The notes under the pieces: model-generated
The model's input: the letters and a program-made list of their open reading frames with translations, nothing else
The model's database searches: none
What the model was told of the DNA's origin: nothing
Position numbers and translations under genes: made by a program
Part shown: positions 43,672 through 51,174 of the stretch, piece by piece
How the letters are laid out: the number at the start of each line of letters is the position of its first letter
How positions within the stretch are numbered: the first letter of the stretch is position 1
Assembly (NCBI GenBank): GCA_024233865.1
Contig: JACKPA010000002.1
Location: forward strand, 418,656-482,655
From: Leptospiraceae bacterium
GTDB taxonomy: Bacteria; Spirochaetota; Leptospiria; Leptospirales; Leptospiraceae
Reading direction: 5' to 3'
Length of the DNA: 64,000 nt

Positions 43672-44703
43672 TTATTTAATTTTTATGCTAAACTCTGCTT
43701 GGAAGAACTCTCCCGGTTTGATTATAGGGAGTCTTTTCCACAAACCTTTATGATACAAATTGATTCCATTTGTAGGAGAAGTCATCGGTTCTATGCAGAC
43801 AAAAGGTTTCTCCAAAGGAGCAAAAACAACCGCCGTTTTGTAACTCCCACCAAAATTTATTTCCACTACCCTATTTTTTGTCTCGATCAAAAAGTGTGAA
43901 TATCCGTCCTCTTGTTCCCAAAAATCTCCGTAACAAAAGTCGAGAAACAAATCACCCAATCTAAATTTATTTCCTTTATTCCAAAAACCTTTTTGCTTAC
44001 CGGTAGGGAGTAAGTTGCTATTCAATTCCCATTCCGTTTGAACAGGTAGTGTGACAAAACTATCTTTGCGCTCCGAGCTTGAGATTGAAAAATAGGGATG
44101 AAACCCAAAGGAAACAGGCATATCCGTTGTTCCCGTATTTTTAACAACAACTTGTATTGTGATTTTTCCGTCTTTCAGTGTATGAATCATTTCAATGGTA
44201 TGCTTAAAAGGAAATACTTCCATCAATTCCGGATGTACTGCAAAATCCAAGCTTGCAACGTGAATCGCTCCTTCCGAATTAGAGTGATAGAGTTTGGATG
44301 TTTTCCAATAGGGACTTTTTAAAAGAAGTCCGTGCAAAGGAAACCCGTTTTTATCTCTAAAAATCAAAGGATTCTTTTGAAAATCGTACAGCTTATTTTG
44401 GAAATAAAAATAGTCTCCTTCCAAACGGTTCGCCCAAGGATACAAAAAAGGATTGCCATGCAAGGATTTGGATGAAGAATATTCATGTAAAGAAGCCGGA
44501 AAGTACAAGATGTTTTCTTGATTTACCGATAATTCATAAAGTGTATTTCCTAAGTTCAAGGCTATTTTTGCCTTGATGGAGTTCCGGTTATCTTCTAATT
44601 CTACAACTTCCAAGTTATCCACTTTGCTTTGTTTGGCATTATACATTTGACAACCCAAAATTAATAGGAACAACAGACTACTTATAAGCTTCTGCACAGT
44701 CAA
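43672..44703 (-). CDS. Aldose 1-epimerase (galactose mutarotase)-fold lipoprotein
   Basis: The 343-residue product has a signal with lipobox LLILGC (Cys about 18), which is unusual for mutarotases that act in the cytoplasm. The mutarotase fold is clear: NPFLYPWANRLEGDYF, GFPLHGLLL (His), VSFGFHPYFSI (His) and CIEPMTSPTNGINLYHKG, where a Glu near the end usually acts as base. It probably acts on sugars in the periplasm or is a binding derivative. The ATG overlaps the stop of the small RHH gene (44700-44703). An IS982 element sits directly after its stop. Confidence 0.83.
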   Translation of the reverse strand: MTVQKLISSLLFLLILGCQMYNAKQSKVDNLEVVELEDNRNSIKAKIALNLGNTLYELSVNQENILYFPASLHEYSSSKSLHGNPFLYPWANRLEGDYFYFQNKLYDFQKNPLIFRDKNGFPLHGLLLKSPYWKTSKLYHSNSEGAIHVASLDFAVHPELMEVFPFKHTIEMIHTLKDGKITIQVVVKNTGTTDMPVSFGFHPYFSISSSERKDSFVTLPVQTEWELNSNLLPTGKQKGFWNKGNKFRLGDLFLDFCYGDFWEQEDGYSHFLIETKNRVVEINFGGSYKTAVVFAPLEKPFVCIEPMTSPTNGINLYHKGLWKRLPIIKPGEFFQAEFSIKIK

Positions 44704-44897
44704 TCGTCCGCAAAATCATTTGCCAGTTTGTGTAAAGCTTTAACTTTTGAGTAAGAAGACTTTCCACTAAGCTCGTTTTTTAAGCTTAAACGCAAGAGTT
44801 CACTGGCAGAAACACCTCTCTTCTCTGCCTCTTTTTTCAAAAGAACCAGTTCCTCTTCCTTTAAAAGCAATTGAAACCTTTTTTCACTTTGAGCCAT
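44700..44897 (-). CDS. Small ribbon-helix-helix-like protein
   Basis: The 65-residue product begins MAQSEKRFQLLLKEEELVLL, KKEAEKRGVSASELLRLSLK. This fits the RHH/CopG pattern (beta strand, helix with 'L...A...G.S.SELLR', helix). It lies 7 bp after adenosine deaminase and overlaps the epimerase gene by 4 bp. It could be a DNA-binding regulator or an antitoxin, but no toxin gene is adjacent. Confidence 0.65.
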   Translation of the reverse strand: MAQSEKRFQLLLKEEELVLLKKEAEKRGVSASELLRLSLKNELSGKSSYSKVKALHKLANDFADD

Positions 44898-44904
44898 ATC
44901 GCAA

Positions 44905-46230
44905 CTACTTAATCAACTTAAAAGAAGGTTTTATATCATCAATTTTATCTTCGATTTTTTTCCAAAGAGCGTCTTTGTTTTCATAAAAAGTGGAATAAAC
45001 CCCAATTCTTACCAAATCAATCAGTTCATCTATGGAGAAATTTAGGAAACGATATAGCTTAAAATATTCGTAATTCAAGTTTACGTTAAAAATTTCCGGA
45101 TCATCCGTATTGATGGTTGTCATCAGTCCATAGTCATAATAGTAACGAACAGGATGATCTTGCTCTCTAACCACGTATTTTCCTGTAAAAACATTGCTTG
45201 TCAGACAAATTTCAACAGGTATTTGATGTTCCTTTAGATACCCTACCAAACGCTGATCTTGTATGGCAGACGTCCCGTGTCCGATTCTCTCAGCGTGCAA
45301 TAAAAGAAGAGAATCCCAAATGGACCAAGGACCATCGTCTTCTCCGGCGTGAGCTACCGTTCGCATTCCGGCATCTTTTGCCTTTAAAAAAACCTTTTCA
45401 TAATCTTTAGCCGGTCCTATTAATTCGGCTCCTCCCAAACCAATGCCTATAACTTCTTTTTGCTTTACTTTCATTACATTTTTTAGGTTTTCCATAGCAT
45501 TTTCAGGACCAAAAGAGCGTGAAACATCCACTAACAATCGAATTTCCGTCCCATCTTCGTTTTTGATTTCCTGTATTTTTTCAACAAGAACGTCGATCAT
45601 AGCAAAAAAGTTCATCCCGTTTTTTATAAACTTGGAAGGAGCAAAAAATACTTCCGAATAAATAATATTATTAGAACGGAGGTAGTGCGCCAGACTATCT
45701 ATCATAAATCCCAAGTCTTCCGGAGATTTCATAACGCTTTGTATAAACAAAAATAGATCAATAAAACCGTTTAAATCATTAAAGTTGAATTTTTCCTCAA
45801 AAGCTTCGTTAGAAATGCGTATTTTGTTTTTTTTGATCAAATTCCTTAATATGTTTTTGTTTACGCAAGCTTCTAAGTGCAAATGAATTTCCGTTTTTGG
45901 AATATTGCGAATAAAATTTAAAACATCCTGCTCATTTAAATCTCGAACTGATAAGTCACCATGGTTAAAGTTGGAAAATAATTTTTCCAAATTTTGTTGG
46001 TTTCCAATTCGTAACAACGGATATTGCATTTGAATTGCATTGTTTTCAATGGCTGCAATAAGGGACATTCTTTCGTTTAGGAGCTCATTGATATGCTTAT
46101 CAAAAGAAAGTTGTATTGCAGAAGAATATGCTTTGCTTGCCGGAACGTTCCCTTTTAAGCGATTTAGCTCAGAGACATCTTTATCAATGGAAGTAATCCT
46201 TTTAATTATATGTTCTAATGTTGTATCCAC
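44905..46230 (-). CDS. Adenosine deaminase-family protein with an N-terminal extension
   Basis: The 441-residue product has all catalytic motifs of the family: PKTEIHLHLEAC (zinc His116, His118), the helix VFFAPSKF, TVAHAGEDDGPWSIWDSLLL (zinc His and catalytic Glu), HAERIGHGTS, PVEICLTSNVFTG, and MTTINTDDPEIF (Asp pair). It converts adenosine (or a related purine nucleoside or aminofutalosine) to inosine. The first 100 or so residues are an unusual helical extension (IKRITSIDKDVSELNRLKGN) not found in short bacterial enzymes. It is the first gene of a likely three-gene unit with the RHH protein and epimerase. Confidence 0.9.
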   Translation of the reverse strand: MDTTLEHIIKRITSIDKDVSELNRLKGNVPASKAYSSAIQLSFDKHINELLNERMSLIAAIENNAIQMQYPLLRIGNQQNLEKLFSNFNHGDLSVRDLNEQDVLNFIRNIPKTEIHLHLEACVNKNILRNLIKKNKIRISNEAFEEKFNFNDLNGFIDLFLFIQSVMKSPEDLGFMIDSLAHYLRSNNIIYSEVFFAPSKFIKNGMNFFAMIDVLVEKIQEIKNEDGTEIRLLVDVSRSFGPENAMENLKNVMKVKQKEVIGIGLGGAELIGPAKDYEKVFLKAKDAGMRTVAHAGEDDGPWSIWDSLLLLHAERIGHGTSAIQDQRLVGYLKEHQIPVEICLTSNVFTGKYVVREQDHPVRYYYDYGLMTTINTDDPEIFNVNLNYEYFKLYRFLNFSIDELIDLVRIGVYSTFYENKDALWKKIEDKIDDIKPSFKLIK

Positions 46231-46431
46231 AGAAATGCTAACCCCTTGTTGGTCAGGTTTTAAATAAACAAATATAATTCAATAAAATCCAAAGCTAAAC
46301 ACTAAAAATCTCTACCATGGTTCCAAACACTCCCAGTAAAATCAATTAGATTTCAGAAGGATATTCCCCACATAATTCTTCGCTTTAGAATAAAATTATT
46401 TCAAATTTTTATAAAACCTTTCTGTTAAAAC

Positions 46432-46460
46432 TTTACATAATAAACTTAGATATAGATATT
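46432..46460 (+). promoter_or_regulatory. Possible sigma-70-type promoter upstream of the acyl-CoA carboxylase operon
   Basis: In the 312-base divergent gap between adenosine deaminase and the carboxylase genes, TTTACA is followed after 17 bases by GATATT. The match to the -10 consensus is weak, and the whole gap is very AT-rich, so this is only a candidate. No other gene or RNA is seen in the gap. Confidence 0.25.
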
Positions 46461-46542
46461 TACCTAAATGCAATAATTTGAATATAATTTATCAAAAAAA
46501 ATTGTAACAAATAGCCATAACAAAATGGAAAAGGAGTTTTTT

Positions 46543-48084
46543 ATGAGCAATGAACCTTTTATAGAAGATTTAAGGAAGCGAAAAGCAATAGCTGCCGGTA
46601 GCCAAAAGGATATTGATACACAGCATAAGAAGAAAAGATTAACAGCTCAAGAAAGAATAGATTTATTATTTGACCCAGGTACTTTTAATGAACTGGATAC
46701 CCTCGTTATGCCGAGGTATGAAGAATATATGGGTGGAAAATCCTCAAGATACGGGGATGGAGTTATCACTGGATTTGGTTTGGTGAATGGAAGATACGTT
46801 TTTGTAGCAGCCCAAGATGCAACGGTAATGGGTGGCTCTTTGGGTGAAATGCATGCCAAAAAAATCGTAAAAGTAATGAGAATGGCTTTGCAGTATGGTT
46901 GCCCTTTTATTGCCATTAATGACTCAGGAGGTGCAAGAATTCAAGAAGGAGTTGATAGTTTAGGAGGATATGCGAGTATTTTTGACGCAAATTGTGAAGC
47001 TTCCGGAGTAATCCCCCAGTTATCTCTGATTTTAGGACCTTGTGCCGGTGGAGCGGTTTATTCTCCCGGACTAACAGACTTTATATTTATGACTGAAAAT
47101 AGTTATATGTTTATAACCGGTCCAGAAGTTGTAAAAGCTGTAATGCAAGAGGAAGTTAGTTTTGAAGACCTTGGTGGTGGTTCTACTCACAGTTCGGAAA
47201 GTGGCGTAAGTCATTTCTTGTCAAAAGATGACAAAGAATGTTTAATGAAAACGAGAGAATTGTTGAGCTATTTGCCTTCTAATAACCAAGATGACCCTCC
47301 TTATGTAAAGCCAACTGATGACCCGGAGAGAAGGTGCCCTGAATTAGATGAAATTGTTCCAGTAGATCCAATGAAACCTTATGATGTCCGTAAAGTTATC
47401 ACTTCTATTTTAGACGACGGACAATTTTTGGAGATCCACCAGCTTTGGGCACAAAACTTAGTGGTAGGATATGGAAGATTAAATGGCTATGTTGTAGGAA
47501 TTTTGGCAAATCAACCTATGGTTTTAGCAGGTACGCTTGACATCAAAGCATCAATCAAAGCAACCCACTTTATTCGTATATGTGACGCTTATAACATTCC
47601 ACTGATTACACTCCAAGACGTTCCGGGATTTTTGCCAGGCAAAGACCAAGAATGGGGAGCAATTATCCGAAACGGTGCGAGATTGATCTATGCTTACAGT
47701 GAAGCAACTATTCCCAAAATGATGATCATTTTAAGAAAGAGTTACGGGGGTGCTTACTGCGTAATGAGCAGTAAGGGTTTGAGAGGTGATTTGCTTTATG
47801 CGTGGCCAAATGCGGAAATTGCCGTTATGGGAGCCGAAGGAGCTGTCAATATTCTGTTTAGAAACGATGTTGCCAAAGCAGAAGACCCGGCAGCGAGAAG
47901 AAAAGAACTTGTAGATGACTATCAAAGAAAGTTTAACAATCCTTATGTAGCCGCTTCTAGAGGTTTGATAGATAATGTAATCGAACCAAAAGATACAAGA
48001 AGGATACTCATAAAAAGTTTGGAAGTAACACTTTCCAAACGAGAAAAACATGTGCCTAAGAAGCATGGAATATCCCCAATGTAA
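46543..48084 (+). CDS. Acyl-CoA carboxylase, carboxyltransferase (beta) subunit
   Basis: The start is placed at the ATG at 46543, preceded by AAAAGGAG. An in-frame ATG at 46525 would overlap that site. The 513-residue product matches PccB/AccD5-type carboxyltransferases: HKKKRLTAQERIDLLFDPGT, FVAAQDATVMGGSLGEMHAK, INDSGGARIQEGVDSLGGYA, ILGPCAGGAVYSPGLTDF, VSFEDLGGGSTHSSESGVSH, LITLQDVPGFLPGKDQEW and MSSKGLRGDLLYAWPNAEIA. It transfers CO2 from carboxybiotin to an acyl-CoA (propionyl- or acetyl-CoA; the substrate cannot be told). First gene of an operon with biotin carboxylase and carrier genes. Confidence 0.92.
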   Translation: MSNEPFIEDLRKRKAIAAGSQKDIDTQHKKKRLTAQERIDLLFDPGTFNELDTLVMPRYEEYMGGKSSRYGDGVITGFGLVNGRYVFVAAQDATVMGGSLGEMHAKKIVKVMRMALQYGCPFIAINDSGGARIQEGVDSLGGYASIFDANCEASGVIPQLSLILGPCAGGAVYSPGLTDFIFMTENSYMFITGPEVVKAVMQEEVSFEDLGGGSTHSSESGVSHFLSKDDKECLMKTRELLSYLPSNNQDDPPYVKPTDDPERRCPELDEIVPVDPMKPYDVRKVITSILDDGQFLEIHQLWAQNLVVGYGRLNGYVVGILANQPMVLAGTLDIKASIKATHFIRICDAYNIPLITLQDVPGFLPGKDQEWGAIIRNGARLIYAYSEATIPKMMIILRKSYGGAYCVMSSKGLRGDLLYAWPNAEIAVMGAEGAVNILFRNDVAKAEDPAARRKELVDDYQRKFNNPYVAASRGLIDNVIEPKDTRRILIKSLEVTLSKREKHVPKKHGISPM

Positions 48085-48099
48085 GGAAGAGAGGAAAGT

Positions 48100-49581
48100 A
48101 TGTTTAAAAAAGTATTAATAGCAAATCGTGGAGAAATCGCAGTTCGAATTATTAGAGCCTGTAGAGATTTAGGAATTAAGACTGTGGGTGTTTATGATAG
48201 TTCGGATGTGGATTCTTTGCACGTTCGGATAACAAGTGAGTGTGTACGATTAAAGTCAGAATTAGGGTATTCTGACCAGAATGAGATTATAGAAATTGCC
48301 AAAAAAACAGGTGCAGAAGCAATTCATCCGGGATATGGTTTTTTGGCTGAAAACTATGAGTTTGCCAAAGCTTGCGAGTCCAATGGTATAAAGTTTATCG
48401 GTCCGGATTCAAGCATAATTGAGAAGTTACAAAATAAGCTAGACGTTCTGAACAAGGTAAAAGAGGCTGGTTTTCCTACAATTACTCATTCGGATCAATC
48501 TTTTTCAGAAAATGAAGACGATTTACTCAAAAAAACGGGTGAAAAGATTGGTTTTCCTTTGATTATCAAATCATGTGCCGGCGGTAGAGGAAGAGGTACT
48601 TATTATGTTCGAACAAAAGATGAATTAGATGAAGCCATTCGCAAATCAAGAGTAGAAGCAAAAACCGTATATGTTGGCAAAAAACTATATATTGAAAAAC
48701 CTATTTTACCCGTTCACCAATTAGGTATTCAAATATTAGCTGATGAACATGGGAATATCATTCATTTGGGAGAGAGGGAAGGTTCGTTTTTGGTCGGAAA
48801 TCAAAAGATATTAGAAGAAAGCCCTTCTCCTTTTTTAAATGACGGGAAAAGAAAGGCAATTTGGGATACAGCAATAGAAATTGCCAAACTCTTTGGCTAT
48901 CGCAATGCGGGAACAATTGAGTTTTTAATGGATAATAATGGTAATTTTTTCTTTACGGAAATCAAACAGCGTATTCAGGTAGAGCATCCTTTGTCTGAGA
49001 AAATTACGATGATTGATATCGTAAGAGAACAACTAAAAATATCCAATGGAGAAAAATTATCTTATTCTCAAGAAGATGTTCATTTTCGCGGTTGGTCTAT
49101 GATGTGTAGGATCAATGCACAAGACGTTTTAAATAATTATTTGCCAAGTCCGGGAAAATTGACAACAATGAGACTACCGGGAGGTCCAAACGTCAGAGTG
49201 GATACTTATGGCTATCCTGGTTGTTATATTCCAGTAAAATTTGATCCCACTTTTGCAAAATTAATTGTATGGGGAGAGAATCGGGAAGAGTGCATGAGCA
49301 GAATGCGTCGGGCTCTGGAAGACTTTGTAATCGCTGGAATACAAACGAATTTACCTCTACTACAATCGATCTTAAATGAGCCAGGCTTTATCAATGGCAA
49401 ATACAATATTGATTTTGCTCCAAGAAAAATAAAAAATGTCAAGGAAACTGATGAATATTTAAAAGATATGGCTGTTGCAACTGCCATCGCTTTTTTAAAG
49501 AAAAAAGGTTCCCAAGAGCCGGAATTACCCAACAGATTCCAAGCTGGATGGCACAAGAGCAGCCGGCGATTGCCAGAATAA
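48100..49581 (+). CDS. Divergent biotin carboxylase subunit
   Basis: The 493-residue product starts 15 bp after the carboxyltransferase gene, with an RBS (GAGAGGAAA). The ATP-grasp fold is clear: FKKVLIANRGEIAVRIIRAC, EAIHPGYGFLAENYEFA and RIQVEHPLSEKITMID. However, residues normally invariant differ. The ATP-loop glycines read AGGRGRG (160-166) instead of GGGGRGM. The RRHQK segment reads VGNQK (232-236). The metal-binding ExNxR is EIKQR (287-291), replacing Asn by Lys. Glu and Arg there remain. It may be a Leptospira-group subfamily with altered chemistry or regulation. With the neighbours it forms a complete acyl-CoA carboxylase. Confidence 0.88.
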   Translation: MFKKVLIANRGEIAVRIIRACRDLGIKTVGVYDSSDVDSLHVRITSECVRLKSELGYSDQNEIIEIAKKTGAEAIHPGYGFLAENYEFAKACESNGIKFIGPDSSIIEKLQNKLDVLNKVKEAGFPTITHSDQSFSENEDDLLKKTGEKIGFPLIIKSCAGGRGRGTYYVRTKDELDEAIRKSRVEAKTVYVGKKLYIEKPILPVHQLGIQILADEHGNIIHLGEREGSFLVGNQKILEESPSPFLNDGKRKAIWDTAIEIAKLFGYRNAGTIEFLMDNNGNFFFTEIKQRIQVEHPLSEKITMIDIVREQLKISNGEKLSYSQEDVHFRGWSMMCRINAQDVLNNYLPSPGKLTTMRLPGGPNVRVDTYGYPGCYIPVKFDPTFAKLIVWGENREECMSRMRRALEDFVIAGIQTNLPLLQSILNEPGFINGKYNIDFAPRKIKNVKETDEYLKDMAVATAIAFLKKKGSQEPELPNRFQAGWHKSSRRLPE

Positions 49582-49616
49582 AAACCTAATAAAGTTTAAA
49601 AAGGAGTATATGAATA

Positions 49617-50108
49617 ATGAGTCAGATTGGTGTTACAATAGACGGCAAAGAATACAAAGTCGAATTGGAGCTTCATCAGGTAAATGATCCTCAATTTACA
49701 GCAAAAGTAAACGGAGAATTAGTAGAAGTAAATTTACCGGAATCTAACAGTAAAGCTTTGGAATGGATTTCAATAAATAACCGATTGTATGAAGTTTCTA
49801 TGGGTAGTGATTTAAAATGGTTTAAGTCTAAGTATGGAATTCATAACATTGAAGCTAGGGACCTAGAATCTACGGTAAGTCGCCCTTCTAGTCGAGACGG
49901 AAGGGTAAAAGCTCCTGTTCCTGGAAAAATAGCAAAGATACTTGTTTCCATAAATGATACTGTTGATGTTGGAACCCCTTTGCTTATTTTGGAGGCGATG
50001 AAAATGGAAAATATTATTCGTAGCCCTAGAGCTGGAAAAGTAAAGGAAATTCAGGTAGAAGTAGGCAAAAACGTTTTTCTGAACCAAGTATTGGTAGAGG
50101 TAGAATAA
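49617..50108 (+). CDS. Biotin carboxyl carrier protein
   Basis: The 163-residue product ends in a biotinyl domain (about 94-163) with the biotinylation motif EAMKMEN, Lys129, within APVPGKIAKILVSINDTVDV and GTPLLILEAMKMENIIRSPR. An N-terminal beta region (about 1-75) may bind the partner subunits. The ATG follows AAAGGAG. Last gene of the carboxylase operon. A strong hairpin follows 8 bases after the stop. Confidence 0.92.
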   Translation: MSQIGVTIDGKEYKVELELHQVNDPQFTAKVNGELVEVNLPESNSKALEWISINNRLYEVSMGSDLKWFKSKYGIHNIEARDLESTVSRPSSRDGRVKAPVPGKIAKILVSINDTVDVGTPLLILEAMKMENIIRSPRAGKVKEIQVEVGKNVFLNQVLVEVE

Positions 50109-50116
50109 AAAACCAA

Positions 50117-50158
50117 TTGTGTAGTGTAGGTTACAGGCATCTGTAACCTACAACACAA
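50117..50158 (+). terminator. Strong hairpin ending the carboxylase operon
   Basis: The inner stem GTAGGTTACAG/CTGTAACCTAC (11 bp, 4-base loop) extends outward through a TTGTGT/ACACAA stem with a 2-base bulge, giving about 18 pairs. It starts 8 bases after the stop of the carrier gene. The T-rich stretch after it is moderate. Confidence 0.82.
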
Positions 50159-50291
50159 TCTACATTCATTCCTTCAAGTTTTTACCATAGAAGCCTTGAA
50201 ATGTTCTTTTTTTTCTTGATTAAAAGAATGGCAAAATTATATAATATCGAATAATTAAGAATTTAGATTAGCAACCAATGGAGTAATCAAT

Positions 50292-50618
50292 ATGAAGTTG
50301 AAATTAATTTTCATAGTAGGAACAATAGTATTATCAGCATTTTTAGCTGCTTGTGGAGGAGGTAAAAAAAAGCAAAAATCAGATGCCCCTAAAACAACCG
50401 GTGAGGAGCAGAAAAAAGAATACCAAAGGATTATGGTTAATCCAAACGGACAATTGATATCTGTTCCACAAAATCCAAAACACCCCAACGATTATGATTA
50501 TATTATGGTTGGACCTGATAAAAATATAATAGCTGTCCCAGCTTCAGAAATAGAGCAAAATAGACAACACCAACCCGGTCCTTATACTGACGTTTTACAA
50601 CCAGCATATAGATATTAA
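50292..50618 (+). CDS. Small lipoprotein, first of two tandem paralogues
   Basis: The 108-residue product has lipobox FLAAC followed by GGGKKK and a Lys/Thr/Glu spacer. The mature part carries two related units: RIMVNPNGQLISVPQNPKH and YIMVGPDKNIIAVPAS (I-M-V-x-P-x4-I-x-V-P). The next gene encodes a close paralogue. No known family. The ATG is at 50292, and the RBS is weak (GGAGTAATC). Confidence 0.72.
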   Translation: MKLKLIFIVGTIVLSAFLAACGGGKKKQKSDAPKTTGEEQKKEYQRIMVNPNGQLISVPQNPKHPNDYDYIMVGPDKNIIAVPASEIEQNRQHQPGPYTDVLQPAYRY

Positions 50619-50703
50619 AGTAAAGTTTTATTTTTATTAAAAAGCCATGTTTATATTGAACATGGCACTAAATAAAATTAGTTTTTTACCATGGAGTGAT
50701 TAT

Positions 50704-51006
50704 ATGAAATCAAAAGTTTGGATTATATTTTTGATAATTTTAGCGTTTTTTGTAGCTTGTGGAGGCGGCAAGAAGAAAGCATCTAATGAGAAAAAAGAAC
50801 CCGCATCAACAGAAAATAAATCAGAATACCAACATATAGTTGTAGGCTCTAACGGTCAATTACTGGCAGTTCCGAAGTATCCAAAGCATGAAGCAGATTA
50901 TAATATTATTATGGTGGGACCTGATAAGAATTTAACTGTTGTTCCGGCTACTGAATGTCCGCATTGTTTAAGACCACAATCAGCCTATATAAATATTATT
51001 AGGTAG
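50704..51006 (+). CDS. Small lipoprotein, second of two tandem paralogues
   Basis: The start is placed at the ATG at 50704, preceded by GGAGTG. The longer frame from 50647 would put a soluble stretch before the signal. The 100-residue product has lipobox FFVAC followed by GGGKKK, and two units HIVVGSNGQLLAVPKYPKH and IIMVGPDKNLTVVPAT, parallel to the gene 85 bp upstream. It ends with a CPHC pair that the first paralogue lacks. Gene duplication is evident. Confidence 0.75.
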   Translation: MKSKVWIIFLIILAFFVACGGGKKKASNEKKEPASTENKSEYQHIVVGSNGQLLAVPKYPKHEADYNIIMVGPDKNLTVVPATECPHCLRPQSAYINIIR

Positions 51007-51056
51007 AATATAAGGTATCTTTAAAAAAATACCCCAGAGTTTAAAAGTCCTTCTTT

Positions 51057-51103
51057 GCTCCCTTCGATACTTAATCTCAGTGCATCGCTACGCTAAAGGG
51101 AGC
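51057..51103. repeat. Palindromic unit after the tandem lipoprotein genes (possible terminator)
   Basis: GCTCCCTT at 51057-51064 pairs with AAGGGAGC at 51096-51103, and outer bases around 51042-51053 and 51137-51147 also pair imperfectly (AAAAGTCCTTCT with AGAAGTCTTTTTT). The loop contains CGATGCACTG-like REP phrases. It separates the lipoprotein genes from the ATPase-FGE fusion gene and may end transcription. Confidence 0.5.
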
Positions 51104-51174
51104 GTTTAGAGGCGCTCGGATATTTAAGCGTAGCTAGAAGTCTTTTTTAACACTTTCCGAAGAAATGGATAGTT

